64,000 bases of DNA. Source: Roseisolibacter agri (GTDB lineage: Bacteria; Gemmatimonadota; Gemmatimonadetes; Gemmatimonadales; Gemmatimonadaceae). The position numbers were made by a program, and so were the translations under genes. The stretch lies in the NCBI RefSeq assembly GCF_030159095.1, contig NZ_BRXS01000002.1, positions 862,709 to 926,708 of the forward strand, written 5' to 3'. Shown here piece after piece: positions 35,406-48,151 of the stretch. The notes under the pieces are model-generated. The model ran no database searches and was not told where the DNA came from. It saw only the letters and a list, made by a program, of their open reading frames with translations. Each line of letters begins with the position of its first letter. Positions within the stretch are counted from its first letter, which is position 1.

Positions 35406-38023
35406 ATGTCGCCAGCCATTCCCGCCGACGCCGTCGCGGCGCCGGGCCCGCCCGCCGCCCTGTCCGCCGCCGTGGTGCACGCGATGCCCACCGCGGTCGT
35501 CGTGGTGGACGCGCAGGGGCGGGTCGCGCTGGCCAACGCGGCGGCGACCGCGCTCCTCGGCGCGGGCGCGGGCGCGCTGCCGGACGCCGCGCTGCGCGCC
35601 GCGCACGCGCGCGTGGCCGCCGGCGGCGCGCCGGAGACCGTGCAGGCGCGCGGCGCCGACGGGCGCTGGCTGCAGCACCGGCTGGTCGCGATCGCCGACG
35701 GCGTGGCGATCTTCACGACCGACGTCACGGTCATGCCCGCGGGCGAGGCGCTGCGCGCCGTCGGTGACGGGATGTGGGCGTGGGACGTCGCGACGGGCCG
35801 CGTGACGCTGAGCGCCGAGTGGTGCGCGCTGGCGGGGCACGCGCCGGGCGAGCTGGGGGAGGACGTGGAGGCGTGGCGCGCGCCGATCCACCCCGAGGAC
35901 CTGCCGGACGCGCTGGCGCTGCTCGAGGAGCACCTGGACGGGCGGACGCCGCACTACGAGAGCGAGCACCGCATGCGGCGGACGGACGGCCGCTGGGCGT
36001 GGGTGCTGGACCGCGGCCGGGTGGTCGCGCGCGATGGCGCGGGGCGGCCGCTGCGCGTGGTGGGCACGTGCACCGACGTGAGCGCGCGCAAGCTGCGCGA
36101 GGCGATGCTCATCGAGCGCACGCGGCAGCTGGAGCTGGCCGTGCGTGCGGGCGGGCTGGGGACGTGGAAGTGGGACATCGCCAGCGACGTGATCTCGTTC
36201 TCGGCGAGCTACTCGCCGGTGTTCGGCCCGCGGGCGGCGGAGCGGGTGCCGCACCTGGAGGCGTTCCTCGGCACGATCCATCCCGACGACCGCGCGCACG
36301 TGCGCGGCGCGATCGGCGACGCGCTGGCCGGCCGCGCCGAGTACGACGTCACGTGCCGCGTGCTGCAGGCCGACGGGAGCGTGCGGTGGCTGGCGGACCG
36401 CGGCGACGTGATCCGCGACGCGGCCGGCGCGCCGGTGGCGATGATCGGCGTCGCGCGCGACGTGACCGAGGAGCGCGTGCAGGCCGACCTGATGCGGGCC
36501 AGCGAGGCGCGGCTGCGGCTCGCGCTGGAGGCGGCGCGCATGGGGACGTGGGAGTGGGACGCCGACGCGCGCGTCGCGAGCTACAGCGACACCGTCGGTC
36601 CGCTGCTCGGCCAGCCGGCGGGGTGGACGCCGTCGCCGGACGAGCTCCTGGACCTGGTGCCGGTGGACGAGCAGGAGCGCGTGCGCACCGCGATGTTCGA
36701 GCTGCCCGCGGGCGGCGGGCCGTCGGTGACGGAGTTCCGCGTCTCGCTGCGCGAGGGCGGCTCGCGGCACCTGGAGGCGCACGCGGTGGCGCGGCACGAC
36801 GGCGGGCACACGCGCGTGGTGGGCGCGCTGAGCGACGTCACGGACCGCGTGCGGCTGGAGGAGCAGCTGCGCCAGGCGCAGAAGATGGAGGCCGTGGGGC
36901 AGCTGGCCGGCGGCGTCGCGCACGACTTCAACAACCTGCTGACCGTCATCGGCGGGAACCTGAGCTTCGTGCGCGCGGACCTGCCGCCGGACCACGCCGC
37001 GCAGGCCGACCTGGCGGAGATCGCGCGCGCGTCGGACCGCGCGCGCACGCTGGTGCGGCAGCTGCTCGCGTTCAGCCGCAAGCAGGTGCTGTCGCCGCGC
37101 GCGCTGGACCTCAACGAGGTGGTGCGCGGCGCGGAGAAGCTGCTGCGGCGCGTGATCGGCGAGGAGATCGTGCTGGAGACGGCGCTCGGCCGCGACGTGG
37201 GGATCGTGCTCGCGGACGCGGGGCAGCTGGACCAGGTGCTGCTGAACCTCGCCGTGAACGCGCGCGACGCGATGCTGACGGCGCAGCACGGCCACGCGGG
37301 GAGCGGCGGCACGCTGACGCTGGAGACGGGGACCGTGACGCTGGACGCGCGCACCGCGCCCGCGTGGGCGCCGCTGGCGCCGGGCCGCTACGTGCGGCTG
37401 ATCGTGCGCGACACGGGGCACGGCATGGACCAGACGACGCGCGCGCACGCGTTCGAGCCGTTCTTCACGACGAAGCCCGTGGGCGCGGGCACGGGGCTGG
37501 GGCTGGCGACGGTGTACGGCATCGTCGCGCAGAGCGGTGGCACGGTGCGGCTGGACAGCGCGCCGGGGCAGGGGACGACGGTCACGATCCTCCTCCCCGA
37601 GGTCGAGGCGATGCCGCGGGAGGGCGATACCGGCAGCTGGCCCGTCCCGACGCCGGGGCAGCAGGGGATCGTGCTGCTGGTGGAGGACGAGGCGGCCGTG
37701 CGGGCGACGGCGCGGCGCATCATGGAGCGGCACGGCTACGCGGTGCTGGAGGCGCGCCACGGCGCGGACGCGCTCATGCTGTGGCAGACGCATGGCCGCG
37801 AGGTGACCGCGGTGGTGACGGACCTGCGCATGCCCGAGATGGGCGGGCGCGAGCTGGCGAGCGTGCTGCGCGAGGACCGCCCCGACCTGCCGCTGGTGCT
37901 GGTGACGGGATACGCGGACCAGCCGCTCGTCGCGCACCTCGGCCGGGGAACCGCGTACGTCGAGAAGCCGTTCACGGGAGACGCGCTGCTCGCGGCGCTG
38001 CGCCAGGTGGTGTCGGGCGAGCC

Positions 38024-38027
<4 letters not shown>
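35406..38027 (+). CDS. PAS hybrid histidine kinase with receiver
   Basis: An 873-residue soluble hybrid kinase: N-terminal PAS-like region (about 20-110), three further PAS/PAC modules (about 120-235, 240-360, 365-480, each ending in a PAC such as RVVGTCTDVS, MIGVARDVTEE and VVGALSDVTDR), a His-kinase core with VAHDFNNLL H-box, G-boxes DTGHGMD and GTGLGLATVYGIV, and a C-terminal receiver with VLLVEDE, VVTDLRMPEMGG and EKPF. No membrane helix. The next kinase gene overlaps its stop by a GTGA, so the two are made together. No DNA-binding output is visible. Confidence 0.92.
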
Positions 38028-41017
<2,990 letters not shown>

Positions 41018-41079
41018 CGTGATCCGTCGCGACGGCAGCGCTCCAGTCGCACGCGCCAGGCGCCGAGACTCGGAGCGGC

Positions 41080-42027
41080 ATGTCGTCTCCCGATCTAGTC
41101 CGCAGCCCCATTCCCGCGATCCTCCGTCTCTGGCGTCGCTATGTGACCTGGCGTCGCACGCAGGACATGAATGGCGTGGAGATCGCGTGGTTCGTCGGCG
41201 GGATCTGGTCGCTGTGCGCCGTCGGGTGGCTCGACACGCGCCTCCCGCCGGCCGTCGCGCGCGACCTCCTCTATCTCGGGCCGCTCGCGCTCGTGGGGTG
41301 GCGCCTGGGACCTCGGGCCGCGTGGACGCTGGCGTTGTACGCGGGCTCCATCCGCGTGTTCGCCGCGAGTGAGCGGCTCGACTGGCCCGTCGACGCGACC
41401 GGCCACTGGAAGGTCGTGCTGTGGGGCAGCGTGCTGGGCTCCGTGCTCCAGTTCTCCCTGGTCACGTACGGCCTGCTGCGGCTCCGCGCGGCACTGGCGT
41501 CCGAGCGGCGGCGCGCGAACGAGGATGGCCTCACGGGGCTGCTGAACCGCCGGGCGTTCGGCGACGCCCTGTCCGCCGTGCTGCGCGGCGACCGGCGATC
41601 CCGAGGCGCGACATCGGCAGGCGCGCTGGCCTACATCGATCTGGACGGGTTCAAGGCGGTCAACGACACCCGCGGCCACGACGAGGGCGATGCGGTGCTC
41701 CGACTCGCCGCCGAGGTGCTGCGATCCGCGGTGCGCGCGGGCGACGTGGTCGCGCGGCTCGGAGGCGACGAGTTCTCCCTCTGGCTGCGCGGCGCGAGCG
41801 AGGCCGAGGCGCGCGCCGTCTGCGAGCGCGTGCTCGATGCGCTGCGTACGCGCGCCGTGGAACGCGGATGGAACGTCGGGGCGAGCATCGGCGTCGCGGT
41901 CTTCGCCGAACGGCCGCAGAGCGCGGAGGCCGCGCTGACCGCGGCGGACACGTTGATGTACGGCGTGAAGCGCAGCGGCAAGGGCCGCGTGCACGTCGCG
42001 CTGGTGCCGGTCGTGACGTCGTCCTAG
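41080..42027 (+). CDS. Membrane diguanylate cyclase (GGDEF)
   Basis: A 315-residue protein with about three to four N-terminal membrane helices (residues 30-130) and a GGDEF domain (about 145-310). The active-site motif GGDEF is intact at 228-232 and the inhibitory RxxD site (R219-D222) lies exactly five residues upstream, so the enzyme should make cyclic-di-GMP and be product-inhibited. DLDGFKAVNDTRGHDEGD is the metal and substrate loop. It follows the two kinases by 62 bp. Its TAG stop shares the palindrome ctag with the stop of the convergent MFS gene. Confidence 0.93.
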   Translation: MSSPDLVRSPIPAILRLWRRYVTWRRTQDMNGVEIAWFVGGIWSLCAVGWLDTRLPPAVARDLLYLGPLALVGWRLGPRAAWTLALYAGSIRVFAASERLDWPVDATGHWKVVLWGSVLGSVLQFSLVTYGLLRLRAALASERRRANEDGLTGLLNRRAFGDALSAVLRGDRRSRGATSAGALAYIDLDGFKAVNDTRGHDEGDAVLRLAAEVLRSAVRAGDVVARLGGDEFSLWLRGASEAEARAVCERVLDALRTRAVERGWNVGASIGVAVFAERPQSAEAALTAADTLMYGVKRSGKGRVHVALVPVVTSS

Positions 42028-43283
42028 CTGGCGGCGCGCCGCGTGCGCGCGACCAGCCGCCGGATGCTCGCGATGCCGAGCGCCGGCCCGACCGCCAGCA
42101 CCGGGAACGCCCACGCCCATCCGATCCGCTCGGCCAGCCGCGGCACCAGCTGGATCGTGACGCTCGTCAGCAGGAAGCCGATCGACGTCTGCAGCGTCAG
42201 CGCGGTGCCCACCGCGTCGGGCGGCACGCTCTCGGTGACGAGCACCGAGAACTGTGCGCTGTCGGCGATGACGAAGAAGCCCCACGCCAGCGCGATGGGC
42301 ACGACGAGCCAGAGCGGGCGCCCGAACGCGAGCCCGATGCCGAGCGCGCACGCACCGCTCATCGCCATCGCGAGCGTGACGAGCCACGCGCGTCCGCGCC
42401 GGTCCGCGGCGAGGCCGCCCCACACGCAGCCGATGCCGCCGACGGCGAGCGCCGCGAACGCGATGGCCGACGCGATGGACTCGCCGCGCGCGCCGGCGCT
42501 CGGGTCGCGCGCCGCGATGCTGGCGGCGAGGAACACGGGGAGCCACGTCCACGCGGCGTACAGCTCCCACATGTGTCCGAGATAGCCGCCGGTCGAGAGC
42601 CGCCACCGCGGCTCGCGCACGATGCGTCCCACGAGCCCCCACTCGAACGGGCGCGGCGGGAACGGGTACGGGCCGTCGCGATAGCCGAACCACACCAGTG
42701 ACGCCGCCAGCAGCGCGCCGAGCGACGCGGTGAGCGCGACGGGCGCGATGCCGGCCCCCGGGATCGCGTGCACCAGGTACGGCGTCGCCTTGCCCACCGT
42801 CAGCGCGCCGACGATGGTGCCCACCGCGAGCCCGCGCCGCGCGCGGAACCAGGTCGCGATCATCTTCATCGCGGGCGGATAGACGCCGGCCAGGCAGACG
42901 CCCGTGAGCAGCCGCCAGAACAGCGCCGCGCCATAGCCGTCGGCCGTCAGCACGAGCGCGTTCACCGCCGCACCCGCGACCGCCGACAGCGCGAACAGCC
43001 GCCGCGCGGGCACGACGTCCGCGAGGTTGAGCAGCGCCGAGAGCGCGGTGCCGAGCACGAAGCCGAGGTTGACGACGGTCGTCAGCCAGCCCGCCTGGTC
43101 GGCGGAGAGCGCCCACAGCGCGCGGTACTGCGGCGACACCGCGCTCGCCGCGAACCAGAGCGACATGCCGAGCAGCTCGGCCACCGCGAGCAACGCCAGC
43201 GTGCGCCAGCGCAGCGGGTGCGTGTCGTCCGGTGACGCGACGGGAGATGCACTGGGCGATGCAGCCAGCGGCGCGGCGCGCAT
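42024..43283 (-). CDS. MFS transporter
   Basis: A 419-residue major facilitator superfamily carrier with twelve predicted helices. LTTVVNLGFVLGTALSALLNLADVVPARR is the loop 2-3 region, and FRARRGLAVGTIVGALTVGKATPYL covers the cytoplasmic loop and helix before the centre. The ATG at 43283 is preferred; a GTG at 43310 adds nine residues. A DGPYPFPPRPFEW central loop suggests similarity to NNP/nitrate-nitrite or cyanate-type carriers, but the substrate cannot be read. It ends tail-to-tail with the diguanylate cyclase gene, overlapping by 4 bp. Confidence 0.85.
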   Translation of the reverse strand: MRAAPLAASPSASPVASPDDTHPLRWRTLALLAVAELLGMSLWFAASAVSPQYRALWALSADQAGWLTTVVNLGFVLGTALSALLNLADVVPARRLFALSAVAGAAVNALVLTADGYGAALFWRLLTGVCLAGVYPPAMKMIATWFRARRGLAVGTIVGALTVGKATPYLVHAIPGAGIAPVALTASLGALLAASLVWFGYRDGPYPFPPRPFEWGLVGRIVREPRWRLSTGGYLGHMWELYAAWTWLPVFLAASIAARDPSAGARGESIASAIAFAALAVGGIGCVWGGLAADRRGRAWLVTLAMAMSGACALGIGLAFGRPLWLVVPIALAWGFFVIADSAQFSVLVTESVPPDAVGTALTLQTSIGFLLTSVTIQLVPRLAERIGWAWAFPVLAVGPALGIASIRRLVARTRRAAS

Positions 43284-43337
43284 GGCGGCGGAAGCTAGCG
43301 CGCGGGCCACGCGCGCGGGATGACCGCCGGACGTCCG

Positions 43338-45008
43338 CTACACCCCCGACGCCGCGCCGTCGCCGACGTCGGAGTCCGCCGGCGACTCGCCCGCCAGCGC
43401 CGCGCGCACCGCGTCCACCAGCTCCGCCGCCGCGAACGGCTTCGGCACGAGGTGGGGCACCAGGTTCGGCAGCCGCGCGAGCGCCTCGCTGCTGTCCAGG
43501 TAGCCCGACATCAGCAGCACCCGCAGCCCCGGCGCGCGCGTGGCCAGCTGCTCGGCCACCTCGCGCCCGCCCATGTGCGGCATCACCGCGTCGGAGAGCA
43601 CGAGGTCGAACGGCTCGTGCGTGCGCGCCACCAGCTCCAGCGCCTCGCGGCCGTCGCGCGCCTCGACGACGACGTAGCCCGCACGCGTGAGCACGCGCGC
43701 CGCGACCGCGCGCACCGGGCCCTGGTCCTCCACCAGCAGCACGCGCGCGGCCCGTGCGCCGGCCCGCGGCGCGGGCGCCCGCTCGGCCTGCGGCTCGGGC
43801 GCGGCGCCCGCCTCGGGCCAGTAGGTCGTGACCGTCGTGCCGCGCCCCGGCACGCTCTCGGCGACCACCACGCCGCCCGCCTGCCGCACGATGCCGTGCA
43901 CCACCGCGAGCCCGAGGCCCGTCCCCTGGTCGGGCGCCTTGGTCGTGAAGAACGGCTCGAAGATGCGCGCCAGCGTCGCCTCGTCGATGCCGACGCCGCT
44001 GTCCTCCACCGCCAGCGTCACGTAGCGCCCCGGCGCGCCCTCGGCGCCGAGCACGCGGCGGACGTCGGCGGCGTCCACGTCGCGACGCCCCGTGCGCACG
44101 ACGATGCGTGCGTCGCGGTCGTCGGCCGCCAGCGCGTCGCGCGCGTTCACCACGAGGTTCAGCAGCACCTGCTCGATCTGCCCCGGATCGGCGAGCACGC
44201 TCGGCAGCCCCGGCGCGACGTCGAGCGTCAGCTCCGCGCGCTCGCCGACGATCGGCTCCAGCAGCCGCTGCGCGTCGCGCACGGTGGCGCCGAGGTCGAT
44301 GCGGCGCGGCACCACGGGCTGGTGGCGGCTGAACGCGACCAGCCGGCGCGCGAGCGCGGCCGCGGCGGATGCCGCACGGCGGATCTCGGCCGCGTCGTCG
44401 GGGTTCGCGGCGCCGGCGGCCGCGTCGGCCTGCAGCAGCTCCGCGTACGACGTGATGACCGTCAGCAGATTGTTGAAGTCGTGCGCCACGCCGCCGGCGA
44501 GGTGCCCCAGCTCCTCCAGCCGCCGCGTGCGCTCGCGCGCCTCGCGCTCGCGCCGCTCGACCGTGACGTCGCGGCCCACGCCCACGACGTAGACCTCGCC
44601 GTCCAGCACGACCGGCTGCGCCGTCAGCACCGCGTAGCCGAGCGCGGTGCCGCCGTCGGGCAGGTGACGTGTGAACGCGAACTCGAAGCCGTCCACGCTG
44701 CCGCGCTCCGCCATGTGCTGCGCGAGTCGCGCCGAGTCGCTGGGGTCGCGCCAGATCGAGAGCGTGCGCTGGCTGCGGCCGACGACGTCCTCGCGCGCGT
44801 GGCCGGTCGTGCGCGTCCACGCCTCGTTGACGTCGACGATGAGCTCGTCCCGCGCGCGGAAGATGATGATCGCGTCCTGGCTGGTCGCGAAGGCGACGTC
44901 GAGGATCGCGCGCGAGTGCTCGGGCGCGACGGCCACGGAGGCGGCCACGGAGCGCGCGGTCGGCACGCCGCCGTCGGACGGGTCGAGCGGCGGGCGCGGG
45001 TCGGGCAT
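43338..45008 (-). CDS. PAS histidine kinase with C-terminal receiver
   Basis: A 556-residue soluble hybrid kinase: PAS (about 30-160, DAIIIFRARDELIVDVNEAW), kinase core (VAHDFNNLLTVITSY H-box; NLVVNARDAL; DSGVGID; GTGLGLAVVHGIV) and receiver (about 435-545; LLVEDQ, VLSDAVMPHMGG, PKPF). Its ATG is at 45008, with a 190-bp divergent spacer to the PEBP gene. Together with the hybrid kinase at 35406 it belongs to the blh/NtrB-like HDFNN class, which often autophosphorylates and self-relays; no output domain is nearby. Confidence 0.9.
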   Translation of the reverse strand: MPDPRPPLDPSDGGVPTARSVAASVAVAPEHSRAILDVAFATSQDAIIIFRARDELIVDVNEAWTRTTGHAREDVVGRSQRTLSIWRDPSDSARLAQHMAERGSVDGFEFAFTRHLPDGGTALGYAVLTAQPVVLDGEVYVVGVGRDVTVERREREARERTRRLEELGHLAGGVAHDFNNLLTVITSYAELLQADAAAGAANPDDAAEIRRAASAAAALARRLVAFSRHQPVVPRRIDLGATVRDAQRLLEPIVGERAELTLDVAPGLPSVLADPGQIEQVLLNLVVNARDALAADDRDARIVVRTGRRDVDAADVRRVLGAEGAPGRYVTLAVEDSGVGIDEATLARIFEPFFTTKAPDQGTGLGLAVVHGIVRQAGGVVVAESVPGRGTTVTTYWPEAGAAPEPQAERAPAPRAGARAARVLLVEDQGPVRAVAARVLTRAGYVVVEARDGREALELVARTHEPFDLVLSDAVMPHMGGREVAEQLATRAPGLRVLLMSGYLDSSEALARLPNLVPHLVPKPFAAAELVDAVRAALAGESPADSDVGDGAASGV

Positions 45009-45198
45009 CGGTGGCGAGAGCAGGGGGCGAGGGGAACCCTGGCCGACGTCGCCCGTCGGCGACCGGTGTGCAGGGCCTCCTGCGACCGACGTGCCAGCCG
45101 CCGCGCCCCGCACGCATGGCCTCGCCGGACGCACGCTGGAACATCGTCTGCACGCCACCGGCTGACGTCCCGCGCCATCCACCCGGGAGGAGCCCGCG

Positions 45199-45687
45199 AT
45201 GCCACTCACCCTGCGCTCACCGGCGTTCGAGCACCACGGCGAGGTGCCGCGCCGCCACACCTGCGACGGCGAGGACGTGTCACCGCCGCTCGCGTGGGAG
45301 CAGGCGCCGCGCGACACGCGCAGCCTGGTGCTGATCGTCGACGATCCCGACGCGCCCGACCCGCGCGCGCCGCAGCGCGTGTGGGTGCACTGGATCGTCT
45401 ACGGCCTCGCGCCCGACGTGCGCCGCCTGGACGAGGGCGCGAGCCCGGGCGGCCTCCCCGACGGCGCGCGCGAGGCCCGCAACGACTTCGGGCGCACCGC
45501 ATGGGGCGGCCCGTGCCCGCCCATCGGCCGGCACCGCTACTTCTTCCGCCTGCACGCCCTCGACGTGGCGCTCGACGACCTCGGGCCGTCGGCGGGGCGC
45601 CGCGAGGTGGAGGCGGCGATGCAGGGCCACGTGCTGGAGACGGCGGAGCTGATGGCGACCTACGAGCGGCCGGCGGGCGCGCGCTGA
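45199..45687 (+). CDS. YbhB/YbcL-family PEBP-like protein
   Basis: A 162-residue phosphatidylethanolamine-binding-protein fold. Signatures: CDGEDVSPPLAWEQAP, VDDPDAPDPRAP with VHWIVYGL, and GPCPPIGRHRYFFRLHAL, which form the anion-binding pocket. The ATG at 45199 has a strong ggaggag site. Function of bacterial members is unclear. It is convergent with the cupredoxin gene, with repeats C1 and E1 in the gap. Confidence 0.92.
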   Translation: MPLTLRSPAFEHHGEVPRRHTCDGEDVSPPLAWEQAPRDTRSLVLIVDDPDAPDPRAPQRVWVHWIVYGLAPDVRRLDEGASPGGLPDGAREARNDFGRTAWGGPCPPIGRHRYFFRLHALDVALDDLGPSAGRREVEAAMQGHVLETAELMATYERPAGAR

Positions 45688-45710
45688 CGATCGTCGCGCC
45701 GGGCCGCCTG

Positions 45711-45848
45711 GCCTATTGGAGAGGATGCGGATGCTCCGGATGCGGCGGATCAATCGGATCGCTCCTCTCGGTCCATGGGACGTCGCCGCCACGCGGAGCG
45801 ATCCGGAGCATCCGCTCGATCCGGAGCATCCGCGTCCTCCCCAAAGGC
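45711..45848. repeat. Palindromic repeat C1
   Basis: A nested palindrome of 138 bp. Outer arms start gcctattggagagg and end cctccccaaaggc; inner arms carry ggatgctccggat, ggatcgctcc and the complement ggagcgatccggagcatccg. Core cgccacgcggagc is shared with family A. A linker containing gggtccggcgcg follows and leads into E1. Confidence 0.88.
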
Positions 45849-45884
45849 AGCGGGTCCGGCGCGCTGGACCCTGAACGGCGAACG

Positions 45885-45991
45885 GCGCTAGACACGATGA
45901 CAGGATGACGAGGAGGCTCCGTACCGGTGCTTCGAACATCGCGCACCGCGGAGCCTCCTCGTCATCCAGTCATCCTGTCGAGCAGTGCGCC
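45885..45991. repeat. Palindromic repeat E1
   Basis: Palindrome with a perfect 19-bp inner stem ggatgacgaggaggctccg and its complement, and outer ggcgc/gcgcc bases. It ends 3 bp from the cupredoxin stop codon. The loop contains gcaccgcggagcc, related to the A/C core. Together with C1 it fills the 306 bp between convergent stops. Confidence 0.85.
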
Positions 45992-45993
45992 GT

Positions 45994-46455
45994 TCACTGC
46001 ACGACGAGGTGCCCCACCATCCCGAGCAGCGCGTGCGGGTCGCACTGGAAGAAGTAGCGGCCCGGCGCGGACACGACCTTCACGTCGTACGTCTGCCCCG
46101 GCAGCTGCAGCATGTCGCTCGGCGCCGACGGCAGGCCCTGCGCGGCGGCGTTGGAGTCGGCCACGAAGTGCACGTTGTGCACGCCCGAGACGAGCGTGTA
46201 GCGCACCACGTCGCCCTTGCTCGCGGTCACCTCCGCGGGGCGGAAGACGTTGTTCCCCTGCTCGTCGGTCAGCATCTCGACGGTGACGACCTTGCCGCCC
46301 GCGTCGGGCGTCTGCGGGCCGCCGGCCGGCGCCGGCGACGCCTGCGCGCCGGACGGTGCGCTCTCCGCGCTCGCGGAGGAATCCTTCGCGCCACCGCAGG
46401 CAGCGAGGACGAGGACGGCGGCGAGCGCGGTGCCGAGACGGGCGTTGGTGCGCAT
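45994..46455 (-). CDS. Cupredoxin (plastocyanin/azurin-like) lipoprotein
   Basis: A 153-residue lipoprotein with lipobox LAAC (Cys20), a Ser/Pro/Ala linker, and a type 1 copper domain (about 55-153). Ligands are visible: His93 in GVHNVHF, Cys138, His141 and Met146 in FQCDPHALLGM. It should be an outer-face or periplasmic electron carrier. Located next to the nos genes on the same strand, it is a plausible electron donor to nitrous oxide reductase, but that is inference. A hairpin (46530-46588) separates it from nosY, so it may be transcribed separately. Confidence 0.9.
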   Translation of the reverse strand: MRTNARLGTALAAVLVLAACGGAKDSSASAESAPSGAQASPAPAGGPQTPDAGGKVVTVEMLTDEQGNNVFRPAEVTASKGDVVRYTLVSGVHNVHFVADSNAAAQGLPSAPSDMLQLPGQTYDVKVVSAPGRYFFQCDPHALLGMVGHLVVQ

Positions 46456-46529
46456 TGCGGAAGGGATTGGACGTCTGGGAAGGGCCGCGCGGTCCCGCGC
46501 GGCCGGGTCGCACGTGGAACGTTCGCGAC

Positions 46530-46588
46530 GCGTGAGGGAATCCACCGTCGGGGGAAGCCTGAGCGCGCGCTGGGATTCCCTCACACGC
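46530..46588 (-). terminator. Hairpin between nosY and cupredoxin gene
   Basis: A stem of 12-14 bp: gcgtgagggaatcc (46530-46543) pairs with ggattccctcac plus bulge and gc (46573-46588). It ends 11 bp from the nosY stop. The left arm and the bases after it (46530-46558) resemble 52833-52860 upstream of nosZ. Confidence 0.6.
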
Positions 46589-46598
46589 GCCCGCGGCG

Positions 46599-47387
46599 TC
46601 AGAAGTCGCGGCGCCGGAACGCGCGCACGCCGAGCAGCACGGGCACCGCGATCCACGCGCCCAGCATCGCGGCGGCCACCAGCGCGCCGCCGCCGCCGAA
46701 GAAGCGCGCGAACACGGCGCCCGTGTAGCCCAGCAGCGCCGCGCCGTCCAGCCGCAGCAGGAGCAGCACGCGCGCGAGGTCCACCGGATTCGCGAGCATG
46801 AGGCCGAGCAGCGGACGCTCCAGCGGATAGTCGGCGAGCAGCGCGACCAGCAGCAGCACGGCGCCGTCGTACAGCAGCGCGAGCGCGAGCCAGAGGCCGA
46901 TGGCCGCGCCGAGGCCGCGCACCCGGTCGTCCGCGCGCAGCGCGACCAGGAACGCGAGCGCGACGAAGGCCAGGGTCAGCGCCGCCCCGCACGCCAGCAG
47001 CGTCGCGAGCGTCGCGCGCTGGCCCTCGGGCACGCCATGGACCAGGAAGGGGAGGCCCGCGCCCGCGACGAACGCCAGCGCCAGCGGCAGCGCCAGGCCG
47101 GCGTACAGCCCCGCGAACAGCTGCCCGCGCCCCACCGGCTGCGCGAGCAGCACCTCGGTGAAGTCGCGCGCGTCGTACAGGTAGGTCGTGCCGCAGACGA
47201 GGCTCGCCAGCGGCACCACCAGCAGGCTGACGCTGACGAGGCTGAGCATCGCGCGCGCGTCACCGCCGCCGAAGCGCACCAGCGCGTCGGTGACGACCGC
47301 GAAGAAGAGCGCGTACGCCAGCAGCCACCGGCTGCGGAGGACGTTGCTGACCTGGTAGCGCGCGACGCGCGCGGCGTGGGCGGTCAT
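46599..47387 (-). CDS. nosY: NosY-type ABC permease
   Basis: A 262-residue membrane protein with six predicted helices, the permease partner of NosF in the NosDFY complex that helps insert the CuZ site of nitrous oxide reductase. Family-like features: TTYLYDARDFTEVLLAQPVGRGQLF and a C-terminal LGVRAFRRRDF. Its start overlaps the NosF stop by 4 bp. Length is normal. Confidence 0.88.
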   Translation of the reverse strand: MTAHAARVARYQVSNVLRSRWLLAYALFFAVVTDALVRFGGGDARAMLSLVSVSLLVVPLASLVCGTTYLYDARDFTEVLLAQPVGRGQLFAGLYAGLALPLALAFVAGAGLPFLVHGVPEGQRATLATLLACGAALTLAFVALAFLVALRADDRVRGLGAAIGLWLALALLYDGAVLLLVALLADYPLERPLLGLMLANPVDLARVLLLLRLDGAALLGYTGAVFARFFGGGGALVAAAMLGAWIAVPVLLGVRAFRRRDF

Positions 47388-48139
47388 GCGGCCAGCACCT
47401 CGAGGCTGGGGCGGAGCAGGTGGGCGATCGCGCGCTCCAGCGTCGGCTGGCGCGTGGCGCGCAGCAGCTCCTCGACCGGGCCGGCGAAGCGCACGCGCCC
47501 GTCGGCCAGGAACGCCACGTCGTCGGCCAGCTCCTGCAGCTCGCTCATGACGTGCGACGTGAGCACCAGCGTGCGTCCCTCGTCGCGCGCGGCGAGGATG
47601 CGGTCCTTCAGCGCGCTGCTGGCGACCGGGTCGAGGCCCGCGGTCGGCTCGTCGAGGATCAGCAGCTCGGGGCGGAAGAGGAACGCGAGCACCGCGTTGA
47701 CCTTCTGCCGCGTGCCGCCCGAGAGCGCGCGCATCGGCTTGTCGAGGTGCGGCGCGAGCGCGAAGCGCTCGATCAGGCTCTCGTCGCGCGCGACGTCGTG
47801 CGCCACGTCCGCGCCGGCGGTGCGCCGCAGCTCCACGAGCATCGCGATCAGCTCCGCCGCGCTCAGGTTCTCGGGGTAGCGCGCGATCTGCGCCATGTAG
47901 CCGATGCGCGCGCGGTACGCGTCGCCGCGTGCGCCGGCGCCCACGACGGTCTCGCCGCCGAGCAGCACCTGGCCGCCGTCGGGGCGCGTGAGGCCGAGGA
48001 TCGACTTGATGAGCGTCGTCTTCCCGGCGCCGTTGGGGCCGAGGATCGCCGTCACGCGGCCGGGCCGCACGGCGAGGTCCACGCCCTTGAGGACGTCGAG
48101 CCGGCCGAAGCGCTTGGTGAGGTTCCGGATCTCGAGCAT
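47384..48139 (-). CDS. nosF: NosF-type ABC ATPase
   Basis: A 251-residue ATPase: Walker A GPNGAGKTTLIK (about 33-44), signature LSGGTRQK, Walker B LLILDEPTAGLDP, and H-loop LTSHVMSE. Paired with NosY and NosD for maturation of nitrous oxide reductase. It begins 12 bp after the nosD stop, overlaps nosY, and shows all catalytic residues. Confidence 0.93.
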   Translation of the reverse strand: MLEIRNLTKRFGRLDVLKGVDLAVRPGRVTAILGPNGAGKTTLIKSILGLTRPDGGQVLLGGETVVGAGARGDAYRARIGYMAQIARYPENLSAAELIAMLVELRRTAGADVAHDVARDESLIERFALAPHLDKPMRALSGGTRQKVNAVLAFLFRPELLILDEPTAGLDPVASSALKDRILAARDEGRTLVLTSHVMSELQELADDVAFLADGRVRFAGPVEELLRATRQPTLERAIAHLLRPSLEVLAA

Positions 48140-48151
48140 GGGAGCGTGGGG

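Noticed and set aside
42024..43310. Calling the MFS carrier a nitrate/nitrite transporter linked to the nos genes
   Set aside because: Only a loose loop resemblance; no NNP signature was identified and it is not in the nos operon.
45721..45840. Short frames encoding RMLRMRRI/IRSIRIL-like peptides in the C repeats
   Set aside because: They recur only because the repeat recurs; no start or ribosome site and open frames occur on both strands of a hairpin.
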